A stretch of DNA of 64,000 nucleotides from Acinetobacter brisouii CIP 110357 (GCF_000488275.1 NZ_KI530762.1:159217-223216), one strand, 5' to 3'. Shown: positions 21,441 through 30,063, counted from the stretch's first letter. Translations and numbers: made by a program. The notes: generated by a model not told the origin, from the sequence alone.

Positions 21441-21914
21441 ATGAACGCTCAAAAGGGTTTTACTTTAATTGAATTGATGATCGTTGTTGCGATTATTGGT
21501 ATTTTGGCTGCGATAGCGATTCCTGCATATCAAAGCTACATTGCTAAATCTCAAGTCACTCGTGCCGTAGCTGAATTGGGCGCATTGAAAACTGCTTATG
21601 AAGACTGTTTAAATAATGGTCAAACAGCGACTAACACATGTCAGATTGGTTGGACAGGTTCTAACATTCAAAAATTATTAATTCCAGCGAGCGTAGCTGT
21701 TAAAACATCTGCACCAACAAATGCTGGAACCGCATTATCAACAACTGGTGCTATTGAAGGTCAATTTGATGCTACTAATGGTGGCGCTTCTTCTACGTTA
21801 AACAATAAGAAAGTTCAGTGGAACCGTACAGCTTCTGGTACTTGGACTTGTACTACAGATGCTGATAGTAAATATGCTCCAGTTGGTTGCCCAGTTGGCG
21901 GTACAGTTAGCTAA
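21441..21914 (+). CDS. pilA: Type IV major pilin PilA
   Basis: Type IVa pilin, 157 residues as precursor. A six-residue leader MNAQKG is followed by [25 protein letters not shown]: prepilin peptidase cleavage before Phe, the conserved Glu at +5 and the hydrophobic assembly helix. The globular part is rich in Ser/Thr and has two Cys pairs ([12 protein letters not shown] and, near the end, [14 protein letters not shown]), the latter forming the usual C-terminal disulfide loop. The last residue is Ser. The ATG at 21441 follows CCGGAGA; the frame extends upstream but the leader-peptide logic fixes this start. A perfect terminator follows, and the glycosylation genes lie directly downstream. Confidence 0.95.
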   Translation: MNAQKGFTLIELMIVVAIIGILAAIAIPAYQSYIAKSQVTRAVAELGALKTAYEDCLNNGQTATNTCQIGWTGSNIQKLLIPASVAVKTSAPTNAGTALSTTGAIEGQFDATNGGASSTLNNKKVQWNRTASGTWTCTTDADSKYAPVGCPVGGTVS

Positions 21915-21928
21915 TTATTGGTTAACAT

Positions 21929-21956
21929 AAAAAAGAGTGCTTCGGCACTCTTTTTT
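21929..21956 (+). terminator. Terminator after pilA
   Basis: A perfect 12-bp stem (AAAAAAGAGTGC, TTCG loop, GCACTCTTTTTT) 14 bases after pilA. It allows high pilA expression with limited read-through into the glycosyltransferase genes. Confidence 0.92.
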
Positions 21957-22016
21957 AATTGCAGTAACTTTTTGGCATTATATACTGACGGCATTCATTT
22001 CAGAGGAATCTGCTAT

Positions 22017-23921
22017 ATGCAAGCCTTGCAAAATAATAAATTAATATTGAGTATTTTTTTAGTTTTAACTGGGGTGGTGTATTGGATTTATAGTCAAGGG
22101 TTTACAGGAGCTTTTTATTTTGATGACTTTCGCCCATTAGGAAATTTGCAACAGGTACATGATTTTCAAACAGGATTGCAATATATCACTAATGAAACTT
22201 CAGGACCTCTCGGTCGACCCGTTGCCATGTTGAGTTTTTTACTTAATGTGGGAGATTGGCCTGATTATCCGCAAAATTTTTTTAGAATTAATACAATTAT
22301 TCACTTGTTGAATGGATTAATCATCTATTTCTTAAGCTTGAAATTATTTAAACTTGTTAAGCCACAGTCAAAATATCAGGCTTTATTTGCGCTATTTACC
22401 AGTTTTTTTTGGCTTGTTTTACCTTTAAATGTTTCGACCTCTCTTATTGCTGTTCAGAGGATGGCAAGTCTGTCAGCAACTTTTGTTTTTTCAGGCGTAT
22501 TGGCTTATTTGTATGCGCTGGATTATCAGGCTCAGCATCTAAAGAGAGGGCAATGGGTTGTTTATGTAGTTATTGCTATTTTTAGCCTACTTGCAATGTT
22601 TACCAAAGAAAACGGCATGTTATTGCCTTTATTTTTATTTGTGGCAGAAATTACTTTATTTAAACATCAAACAGAATATCAACATGGACGAAAATTACGT
22701 TTAGTTGTATTGGGTGGATGTTATTTTATTATTTTGGCTTATTTGGGGAGTTTACTGCCTCATATTGCAAATGCATATGTAGACCGTCCATATACATTTA
22801 TCGAGCGTATTTCTACTGAACCTCAAATTTTATTAGATTATTTACGTTTACTATTTATTCCTGACATTTTTTCTTATAATCCTTTTCACGATAATTATCC
22901 AACCAATAGTTCTCTATTTGCAACATTTTATAGCAGTTTGAGTGCGGTGTTCTGGTTGGCCTTAGTCATTTTAGCTGTGGTTTTTAGACATAAGTTTACT
23001 GTTTTTAGTTTTGCTATTTTATGGTTTTTAACAGCACATATTTTAGAGTCAACGATTGTTCCGCTCGAATTATATTATGAGCATCGTAACTATGTTGCCA
23101 CGTTTGCTGTGTGTTTTTGTGTCGTATATTTAGTTACCACGATTCACGGTAAAAAATCTCAAATTTTTATGGCAACATTGCTTTCAGGATATTTAGTTAT
23201 TTTAGCAGGTTGCTGTTATTTAGTGACAAAAACATGGGGTAATCAGCACTATGCTGCTTATGCTTGGCAATACAATCAAAAAGGTTCGATGCGAGCCACT
23301 GAACATTTGGCACTCAAACTTTTGGCAGATGGTAATAAACCTGATGCACTGATGTTTGTCAAAGAAAATACTAAGAATTGCCCTGATTGTTTGAATTCTT
23401 ATGTGCAACAGATGGTGATAGCTTGTTCAATGAATCTAAATAGTAGTGTACAAAGTGCACGCCAATATCTGTTGCAATACAATCGACCACTCCGCTCTGT
23501 TGCAGGTTTGCCTTCAACTTTATCGAGTTTATTTGATATGGTAGAAAATAAGCAATGTAAATTGGTTGATTTGCAAACCTTGAAACAACTCAATCAAAAG
23601 TTCTTGCAAAGCCCAAAAGGTGGTATCAACACAGGCAATCATGTCGGCCTACATAATAACTTGTATATGATTGCAGTAGCGGAGAAAAATATTTCTGAAC
23701 AAGAGCGTCAAATTAACCAGATGTGGATGCTCTCTCATGCTCCTTGGTTAGCTAATCTAAAATTAGAGTGGTTATTGCAGCAACATCAATATGATAATGC
23801 AATTTATTTTGTACAAAAGGATCTATGCACTTTGGCGGAGAATTCGACATCGCCATTAGAACAAAGTTGTTTGCAAGCGCCAAATAAAATTAAAAGAGCA
23901 ATGATGAATGGTAAAAACTAG
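22017..23921 (+). CDS. GT-C fold membrane glycosyltransferase, candidate pilin glycosyltransferase (TfpW/TMTC-like)
   Basis: Protein of 634 residues with about ten hydrophobic segments up to residue 420 and then a soluble C-terminal part. An acidic pair in FYFDDFRPLGNL lies in the first periplasmic loop (about residues 32-43), the place of the catalytic acidic motif of GT-C enzymes. The stretches VSTSLIAVQRMASLSATFVF and FTKENGMLLPLFLFVAEITLF match the pattern of bacterial TMTC-like proteins, which use polyprenyl-phosphate sugars. The soluble part is helical and could be TPR-like. It is not a Wzy_C/PglL-type ligase: no such domain is seen. Its place right after pilA suggests that it modifies pilin, as TfpW does for group IV pilins of Pseudomonas. 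The ATG at 22017 has AGAGGA 9 bases upstream. It overlaps the next gene by 14 bases. The family call is fair; the substrate is inference. Confidence 0.65.
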   Translation: MQALQNNKLILSIFLVLTGVVYWIYSQGFTGAFYFDDFRPLGNLQQVHDFQTGLQYITNETSGPLGRPVAMLSFLLNVGDWPDYPQNFFRINTIIHLLNGLIIYFLSLKLFKLVKPQSKYQALFALFTSFFWLVLPLNVSTSLIAVQRMASLSATFVFSGVLAYLYALDYQAQHLKRGQWVVYVVIAIFSLLAMFTKENGMLLPLFLFVAEITLFKHQTEYQHGRKLRLVVLGGCYFIILAYLGSLLPHIANAYVDRPYTFIERISTEPQILLDYLRLLFIPDIFSYNPFHDNYPTNSSLFATFYSSLSAVFWLALVILAVVFRHKFTVFSFAILWFLTAHILESTIVPLELYYEHRNYVATFAVCFCVVYLVTTIHGKKSQIFMATLLSGYLVILAGCCYLVTKTWGNQHYAAYAWQYNQKGSMRATEHLALKLLADGNKPDALMFVKENTKNCPDCLNSYVQQMVIACSMNLNSSVQSARQYLLQYNRPLRSVAGLPSTLSSLFDMVENKQCKLVDLQTLKQLNQKFLQSPKGGINTGNHVGLHNNLYMIAVAEKNISEQERQINQMWMLSHAPWLANLKLEWLLQQHQYDNAIYFVQKDLCTLAENSTSPLEQSCLQAPNKIKRAMMNGKN

Positions 23922-24762
23922 TGTTGTTCTTCCTGCTAAAAATGAAGCTGGTGCAATCGGTCAAACTATTGAGCAAATTTTGGCGCTACAGCTTGTTGAT
24001 GAAGTGATTGTGGTTAATGATGGATCGTCGGATCAAACTTTGCAAGTCGCAGAACAAGCGGGAGCAAAAGTGATCTCACATCCATATTCGAAAGGGAATG
24101 GTGCTGCGATTAAAACAGGTGCTCGCCATGCTCAGGGTGAGATCATTATTTTTATGGATGCGGATGGTCAGCATGACCCTGCAGATATTCCAAAATTTAT
24201 TGAAAAATTAGAACAAGGTTATGATCTGGTTGTGGGTGCTCGTCAAAAAGGGTCACAAGCCAGCCTCGGACGTGGTTTTGCCAATGCTTTTTATAATAAG
24301 CTTGCAACTTATATGACCGAACATCAGGTCGAAGATTTAACCTCAGGTTTTCGGGCTGTGAGAGCTGAAAAGTTTCGTGAGTTTTTATATCTATTACCCA
24401 ATGGTTTTTCTTACCCAACAACCAGTACTATGGCATTCTTTCGTGCTGGGTACTCTGTAACCTATATTCCGATCCATGCAGCAAAACGTATTGGTAAAAG
24501 TCATATTCGTTTATTACGAGACGGTACACGTTTTGTACTCATTATTTTTAAGATAGCTACATTGTATTCACCTCTAAAAATGTTTCTGCCTATTGCTATT
24601 TTATTGTTTATGATGGCAACAAGTTGGTATGGTTATACATTATATGAATATAGCCGCTTTACTAATATGAGTGCTCTATTATATACGGGGAGTATTATGG
24701 TTTTTCTGATGGGACTTATTTCAGAACAGATTACTAGCCTTATGTATAAAGATAGCGAATAA
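23908..24762 (+). CDS. DPM1-like polyprenyl-phosphate glycosyltransferase (GT2)
   Basis: Protein of 284 residues. The GT2 domain (about 1-220) has VVLPAKNEAGAIGQTIEQIL, VIVVNDGSSDQT and the nucleotide-sugar motif FMDADGQHDP; the layout is that of dolichol-phosphate mannose synthase, with LTSGFRAVR further on. Two membrane helices close the protein (about 226-245 and 257-278), as in bacterial DPM-like enzymes that load a sugar on undecaprenyl phosphate at the inner face of the membrane. The coding region starts within the end of the GT-C gene, so the two are coupled. The likely role is to make the lipid-phosphate sugar donor for that enzyme. The sugar is unknown. Confidence 0.8.
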   Translation: MVKTSVVLPAKNEAGAIGQTIEQILALQLVDEVIVVNDGSSDQTLQVAEQAGAKVISHPYSKGNGAAIKTGARHAQGEIIIFMDADGQHDPADIPKFIEKLEQGYDLVVGARQKGSQASLGRGFANAFYNKLATYMTEHQVEDLTSGFRAVRAEKFREFLYLLPNGFSYPTTSTMAFFRAGYSVTYIPIHAAKRIGKSHIRLLRDGTRFVLIIFKIATLYSPLKMFLPIAILLFMMATSWYGYTLYEYSRFTNMSALLYTGSIMVFLMGLISEQITSLMYKDSE

Positions 24763-24767
24763 TTAAG

Positions 24768-26483
24768 ATGTTGGATATTATTTATCGTTTGTGGAAAACT
24801 TTAACTCAATTAGAAAAAAGAAAATTTGTTATCGTTCTTGTTTTAACTATTTTAATGGCATTTTTAGAAACACTTGGTGTAATTTCAATTATGCCGTTTT
24901 TAGCCGTTCTTTCTAGTCCTAATATTATTCAAAATGATCAAAAGTTTTATTATTTTTATGAGCTTTTAAATGCTAAATCTTATACTAATTTTATTATTAA
25001 ATTAGGCTTGGTTTCAATGGCGTTGATTATTCTGTCAGCTATTTTTAAAGTGATTCATTCTTATGGAACAAGTCGCTTTGTAAGTTTGCAGCGCCATTAT
25101 TTATCGACTCGATTACTTTCGATATATTTAAAACAAGATTATGAATTTTTTATTCAAAAAAATAGTTCGGAACTAACAAAAAACATCCTTTCACAGATTG
25201 ATCAGCTGGTTGATAATATTATTCAGCCTATCATGATCATAATATCTTATGGTCTAGTTATTTTTGCTATGATTATGTTAATATTTATACATAATCCATA
25301 TATAGCAATCACTGCATTTACCTTGTTTTTAATGGTATATGTTTTAATTTATTTAGGTGTAAGAAAATTTTTAGGTCGAATTGGTCAGGAATTTCATTAT
25401 GCGAATAGTGAACGTTATAAAGCTTGTAATGAAGTCTTGGGCGGTATCAAAGATGTTAAAATTAACCATGCAGATCAAGGGTATTTAAAACATTTCCAAG
25501 AACAATCTCGAATTTTTGCAAGACATTTAGCAGCCAATCAAACCGTGGGGAATGTTCCCTTGTTGTTGGTTGAAGCAATGGGGTATTGTGCAATTATTGG
25601 CTTAGCAATAGGCTTAGTATTAAATAATCAAAATATTTCTACAATATTGCCATCATTGGGCTTATTTGGTTTTGCTGCATATCGCATGTTGCCTGCAGCA
25701 CAAAATATTTATCGTGCAATATCAAGTATGCGTTTTTCTTTAGATTCAGCCAATAAAATATTAGATGATTTGTACTTGCCTACTCAATTAGATCAAAAGC
25801 AGCATTACCCACAACTTAGCTTTAAACATCATATTGAGCTGCGAAATGTAAGTTATGCTTACCCAAGTGACCCACATAAAAACGTATTAGAGAATTTTAG
25901 CCTTGTTATTCCTTGTAAGAGTAGTATTGGAATTATTGGAAAAAGTGGTTCGGGTAAAAGTACACTGATGGATATATTGCTCGGACTCTTAGAACCACGG
26001 CAGGGCGAGTTATTGGTAGATAGTATTATTATTAATAAAACCAATGTGCATTCGTGGCAGAACTTAGTTGGCTATATTCCTCAATTTATTTACTTAGCAG
26101 ATGATACCGTCGCTCAAAATATTGCGTTTGGTGTTCCAAAACATAATATTGACATGAATGCTGTTATAAAAGCTGCAAAGGCAGCACAAATTCATGAGTT
26201 TATCGTAAATAACCTAAAAGATGGTTATGATACTTTTGTGGGTGAGCGTGGGGTGATGCTTTCTGGTGGGCAGCGTCAACGTATCGGGATCGCTCGGGCT
26301 TTATATAGAGATCCTCAAGTCTTATTTATGGATGAAGCAACTAGTGCTTTAGACACAGAAACAGAGCAGGCGGTAAATGAGGCAATTCAAGGATTGAGCG
26401 GGGAAAAAACGATGGTGATTATTGCACATCGAGAGAGTGCAGTAAGAGATTGTTATCATTTAATTCACCTTTCTAATACTTAA
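24768..26483 (+). CDS. PglK-like ABC flippase for lipid-linked saccharide
   Basis: Protein of 571 residues with an N-terminal membrane domain of six helices (LETLGVISIMPFLAVLSSP at about 38; AAYRMLPAAQNIYRAISS near 305) and a C-terminal ATPase. The latter has Walker A GKSGSGKST, the Q-loop YIPQFIYLADDTVAQNIAFG, the signature LSGGQRQRIGIARAL and Walker B VLFMDEATSALD. The membrane-domain motifs resemble those of Campylobacter PglK, which flips lipid-linked heptasaccharide for protein glycosylation, more than those of MsbA. It follows the DPM-like gene by 5 bases and precedes two glycosyltransferases by 4 bases, so a glycan-flipping role is likely. Base composition falls here compared with the preceding genes. 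Confidence 0.8.
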   Translation: MLDIIYRLWKTLTQLEKRKFVIVLVLTILMAFLETLGVISIMPFLAVLSSPNIIQNDQKFYYFYELLNAKSYTNFIIKLGLVSMALIILSAIFKVIHSYGTSRFVSLQRHYLSTRLLSIYLKQDYEFFIQKNSSELTKNILSQIDQLVDNIIQPIMIIISYGLVIFAMIMLIFIHNPYIAITAFTLFLMVYVLIYLGVRKFLGRIGQEFHYANSERYKACNEVLGGIKDVKINHADQGYLKHFQEQSRIFARHLAANQTVGNVPLLLVEAMGYCAIIGLAIGLVLNNQNISTILPSLGLFGFAAYRMLPAAQNIYRAISSMRFSLDSANKILDDLYLPTQLDQKQHYPQLSFKHHIELRNVSYAYPSDPHKNVLENFSLVIPCKSSIGIIGKSGSGKSTLMDILLGLLEPRQGELLVDSIIINKTNVHSWQNLVGYIPQFIYLADDTVAQNIAFGVPKHNIDMNAVIKAAKAAQIHEFIVNNLKDGYDTFVGERGVMLSGGQRQRIGIARALYRDPQVLFMDEATSALDTETEQAVNEAIQGLSGEKTMVIIAHRESAVRDCYHLIHLSNT

Positions 26484-26487
26484 ATTT

Positions 26488-27387
26488 ATGAATAAAAATA
26501 ATATTTCTGTAATTACGGTAACATATCATCCTGATCTAATATTATTGGAGCAGCAATTGAATCAGCTTACTGAGTGTCTGTGGGTGATTGTCGATAATGG
26601 TTCGAAAGTAGAAGAAATAAAACAGATAGAGAGCTTAATTCAGTATAGAAACAATTGTACGCTAATTAAAAATGTATCAAATCAGGGGTTGGCGAAAGCA
26701 TTGAATACGGGAGCATATTATATAAATAAAAATTTTCAGAATATAGAGTTTCTATTATTATTAGATCAGGATAGTGTTTTTGAGAAAGAAGCAATAAATA
26801 TATTGAGAACTGCTTTTTTACAATTAGAAGCCCAAAATAAACAGGTGGGATGTGTTGGCCCAAGGCTAATTGATTTTAAAACTAAGCATCAGCATGGATT
26901 TCATTATATGAAGCATGGGCTGTGGAAAAGATCCTATCCATTAGAAAAAGAAACTAGGCCAATTCAATGTACCAATATTAATGGCAGTGGAACATTTATG
27001 CGCTTGCATGTATTTTTAGGATTAGGTGGTTTAAGAGAAGATTTCTTTATTGATCATATTGATACAGAATGGTCATTTCGTCTTTTGGCTGCTGGTTATG
27101 AATTGTACGGAATCCCTCAAGCAATTTTTGATCATCGTATGGGGGAAGATAGTTTTAGATTCTGGTTATTGGGCTGGCGAGTTTGGCCTTTACGATCACC
27201 TCTACGTCATTATTTTTTATTTAGAAATACAATCAAATTATTAAAGCTACCCTATATTCCATTAACTTGGAAATTTTGGGCGTTAATAAAAATGAAAATT
27301 ACATTCATGGTATATTTAACTTTTAACCGTCAAAGAATAAAACAAATGAATATGATGCTTAAAGGTATAAGGAGTGGGCTAAAATGA
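26488..27387 (+). CDS. Rhamnosyltransferase-like GT2 glycosyltransferase
   Basis: Protein of 299 residues of the RfbF/rhamnosyltransferase-type GT2 family. Motifs: ISVITVTYHPD at the N terminus, VIVDNGSK, NQGLAKALNTGA, the metal site LLLDQDSVF, IDHIDTEWSFRLLAAGY near residue 190 and FLFRNTIKLLK near the end. There is no membrane anchor, but basic and aromatic residues at the C terminus may bind the membrane. It would add one sugar, possibly a deoxyhexose, to a lipid-linked acceptor; the donor cannot be read from the sequence. It overlaps the next gene by 4 bases. Confidence 0.8.
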   Translation: MNKNNISVITVTYHPDLILLEQQLNQLTECLWVIVDNGSKVEEIKQIESLIQYRNNCTLIKNVSNQGLAKALNTGAYYINKNFQNIEFLLLLDQDSVFEKEAINILRTAFLQLEAQNKQVGCVGPRLIDFKTKHQHGFHYMKHGLWKRSYPLEKETRPIQCTNINGSGTFMRLHVFLGLGGLREDFFIDHIDTEWSFRLLAAGYELYGIPQAIFDHRMGEDSFRFWLLGWRVWPLRSPLRHYFLFRNTIKLLKLPYIPLTWKFWALIKMKITFMVYLTFNRQRIKQMNMMLKGIRSGLK

Positions 27388-28262
27388 TGAAAATTGGTGC
27401 AATAATTGTAACTTTTAATCCAGACGTTGATAATTTGAGTGGGCTTATTTCAAGGTTATTACTTCAAAATATAAAAATTGTTATAGTCGATAATGGCTCT
27501 AAAAGTTTTAACTTGGTTACTAATAATTATGAGTTAATTAGATTAAATGAAAATAAGGGGATTGCTTCTGCACAAAATATAGGAATTCAGTATCTTTTGA
27601 GTGAGGAGGTGGATTATATTATTTTTTTTGACCAAGATAGTGAAATAGATAATAAATTTATAGGTAATTTATTTAATGAATTTTTATATATTAAGAATAA
27701 TATTGATTCAAAAATATTGGCTATAGGACCTAGATTATACAATGAAAATAATGATTACTTTTATAAAATTACAAATGTAAATTTCTGGGGTTTTAGAAAA
27801 CATCTAGATGTTTCTAATATTTCACAGTCAGTTGAGGCGACTATTATTATTTCATCTGGTTCATTAGTAAGTGTTAAAGATTTATTAAAAGTGGGATTTA
27901 TGCGTGATAATTTATTTATTGATTATGTTGATATAGAATGGTGCTTTCGAGCAAAAGGTATGGGGTTTCACTGCTATGTTGCACATAATGTTATTATGAA
28001 ACATCGAATAGGTGATTATGATTTGAATATTAATAAATCTCCACGGTCAGTTCACTCAGCTTTTAGGAAATATTTTCAAATACGTAATGCTATTTTATTG
28101 TTAAATATATCCTCAGTTCCTAAACTGTTTGCATTAAAAGAAATTTTGGGGCATATCTTATTCTCATTAAGGCTTATTTATTTAATTAAAAAATCACGAA
28201 GACAATATAGTATTGCTTTGTTAAAGGGAATAAGAGATGGTTTGAGAGGTATTTTCTTATAA
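27384..28262 (+). CDS. Second rhamnosyltransferase-like GT2 glycosyltransferase
   Basis: Protein of 292 residues, a diverged relative of the preceding enzyme: IGAIIVTFNPD, IVIVDNGSK, NKGIASAQNIGI, IIFFDQDSEID, FIDYVDIEWCFRAKGMGF and YFQIRNAILLLN. It is probably the next sugar-adding step in the same glycan. The coding region is markedly richer in A and T than the core genes of the window, with many Asn, Ile, Lys and AT-ending codons, which suggests acquired DNA. Its stop codon lies 13 bases from a truncated gene on the opposite strand, which looks like the edge of the exchanged block. Confidence 0.78.
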   Translation: MMKIGAIIVTFNPDVDNLSGLISRLLLQNIKIVIVDNGSKSFNLVTNNYELIRLNENKGIASAQNIGIQYLLSEEVDYIIFFDQDSEIDNKFIGNLFNEFLYIKNNIDSKILAIGPRLYNENNDYFYKITNVNFWGFRKHLDVSNISQSVEATIIISSGSLVSVKDLLKVGFMRDNLFIDYVDIEWCFRAKGMGFHCYVAHNVIMKHRIGDYDLNINKSPRSVHSAFRKYFQIRNAILLLNISSVPKLFALKEILGHILFSLRLIYLIKKSRRQYSIALLKGIRDGLRGIFL

Positions 28263-28275
28263 CAATGTTTCTAAG

Positions 28276-28509
28276 TTACATATTCCACTGAATAAAGGAT
28301 GAACCGGAATTTTTCGTATTGTAAATAATATGAGAAACTTTAGGGTGATTACGATATAGTTCGATTATATCTCTGCTTTCATCAGTCGAGCAGTCATCTA
28401 AAATAATAATCTCAAAATTTTGATAAGTCTGCTTTAAGATGCTATCTAGACGAGCATGTAGGAATTTGTGGTGATTATAGTTTGGAATAATAACAGATAC
28501 TTTTATCAT
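28276..28509 (-). pseudogene. Truncated GT2 glycosyltransferase relic
   Basis: Seventy-seven codons that encode only the start of a GT2 enzyme: VSVIIPNYNHHKFLHARLDSIL, then FEIIILDDCSTDESRDII, ending NSGSSFIQWNM. In complete homologues the Q-W-N point is followed by the region with the DDD/SDD metal motif and some 150-250 further residues; all of that is missing. The open frame ends where the converging plus-strand gene begins. It starts 18 bases after the GT4 gene on the same strand, so it was once the second gene of that unit. It is most likely non-functional. Confidence 0.75.
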
Positions 28510-28527
28510 AAAAATCTCTCTGAAAGA

Positions 28528-29661
28528 TTAGGAAAAAATAGAGTTGTTAATTTTATTCCCCATATTTTTCCATGAAAAATTAGCAGCATAGTGTATACAT
28601 TGCTGTTTTTTTAACACTGGATTTAATAATGAAGCAATAATTGCCTGTGAAAGGTCTTCATAATTTTGGTGATTAATTAAATATCCTGATTCCCCATTTG
28701 AAACAGCATCAACAATGCCACCTGTCGCAAAAGCAATGGTCGGTGTGCCATGTGCTGCGGCTTCTATAGCAACCATGCCAAAACCTTCAGGGTCATGAGG
28801 AATATGTTTTACTGGAAAAACGTGTAGATCTGCCAAATAGTAAAAATTTGCCAGTACATCATCATCTCGAATGTTGCCAGTAAATATAATATTGTTCGTT
28901 AGCTTATGTTTTTTTGCTGTGGTTAAAATCAGCTCTTTAGATTGCAAATTCTTATTCAGTGATTGGTTTGGAGTGTCACCAATAATAATTAAAACAGTAT
29001 TCGGTAGAGCCTTCACTACTTTTGATAAGCATTGATCTATAAACTCGTTCATGCCTTTACGTTCGGTCAGTCGGCCTACAGAAATCAAAACTTGTTTATC
29101 GTTTAAGTTGTATTTTTCTCTAAGAGTTTGAATGATCTTTTCATTTTTATGCTTTGGAGGATAAGAGACACCAGGGTGAATAATGCTTATTTTTTCTTTT
29201 GAAATATTTTTTTGAATACAGAGTTGGTATGTTGGGCTACTGTTAGCAATTATCTGATCGGCCTGACGTATAAATGGAATCCAACACAGATTATAGATCT
29301 TGTTGTTTGTACCTATATCTAGACCATGTATATAAACAATACTTTTTTTTCTAAAAACTTTAGCCAGTATGACGACTATGGGGGCAGTCAGCCCACTTCC
29401 TGCAAATAAAGTATCTGTTGGTTGTGTCATGCAAATCCAGAAAGCACGTAAAAAGCTAAGAATAAGGAAAAGAGGGAGTGGGCTTAGAGGGGCTTTATAG
29501 AATTTTACATTTTCAGGAGCTAATTTTTTTGCTGCTGAGTGGCTAATAATAGTCACTTTATTTTGTTTAGATAACTCATCTGCAATATGCCAGTTTAAAC
29601 GCTCCATACCACCGACTAGAGGGGGTAAATTTCGAGTGATAATAAGAATATTATTATTCAT
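28528..29661 (-). CDS. GT4-family glycosyltransferase
   Basis: Protein of 377 residues with the GT-B layout of GT4 enzymes: an N-terminal acceptor domain starting ILIITRNLPPLVGGMERLNWHIADEL, and a C-terminal donor domain with ISVGRLTERKGMNEFI (about 200) and the E-x7-E region DPEGFGMVAIEAAAHGTPTIAFATGGI (about 298). It is complete. The frame continues upstream to a TTG at 29691, but the ATG at 29661 fits the family start; no strong ribosome binding site is seen at either. It is transcribed opposite to the pilA-linked genes and is probably a remnant of a previous or separate glycan locus. Donor and acceptor are unknown. Confidence 0.8.
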   Translation of the reverse strand: MNNNILIITRNLPPLVGGMERLNWHIADELSKQNKVTIISHSAAKKLAPENVKFYKAPLSPLPLFLILSFLRAFWICMTQPTDTLFAGSGLTAPIVVILAKVFRKKSIVYIHGLDIGTNNKIYNLCWIPFIRQADQIIANSSPTYQLCIQKNISKEKISIIHPGVSYPPKHKNEKIIQTLREKYNLNDKQVLISVGRLTERKGMNEFIDQCLSKVVKALPNTVLIIIGDTPNQSLNKNLQSKELILTTAKKHKLTNNIIFTGNIRDDDVLANFYYLADLHVFPVKHIPHDPEGFGMVAIEAAAHGTPTIAFATGGIVDAVSNGESGYLINHQNYEDLSQAIIASLLNPVLKKQQCIHYAANFSWKNMGNKINNSIFS

Positions 29662-29735
29662 CTTGGCACAATTAAAATTAGAGTCATGCAATTATATAGA
29701 ATGAATTGATAGGTGAGAAAGCAATAACTCGAAAA

Positions 29736-29761
29736 AGATAAAACCCGAGCAAGCTCGGGTT
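29736..29761 (-). terminator. Terminator-like hairpin upstream of the GT4 gene
   Basis: A perfect stem AACCCGAGC/GCTCGGGTT with a two-base loop. On the minus strand it is followed by TTTTAT. It lies about 75 bases upstream of the GT4 start and has no evident gene to terminate. Confidence 0.5.
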
Positions 29762-30063
29762 GAATATCTTGGTCAAACGTCCAGTTTAACTACATCCTTT
29801 GTTTGTCTCTCCATTGACAACTCAGCATACAATCCATGTGTGAACAAATCCTTTGTTCATTTCCATTTGCTGATGGCGCTATATTAATTGCCCGCATAAA
29901 ATTACAGTAGACGCAAAAACCGTAAAATAATGTAAGTATTTTCTTACAAAGTTGGATTTGTTGATCTGCTTTTAGCTCTTGTGATTGAATTCTGTATAGC
30001 TTAAAGATTGATATTGCATAAAAAATGTCAGGTTGAAGTACATTGCAATAAAAAAGTGCAAAA

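Noticed and set aside
21918..22016. Upstream extension of the GT-C gene to 21918
   Set aside because: It runs through the pilA terminator and has no ribosome binding site; the ATG at 22017 has AGAGGA at the right distance.
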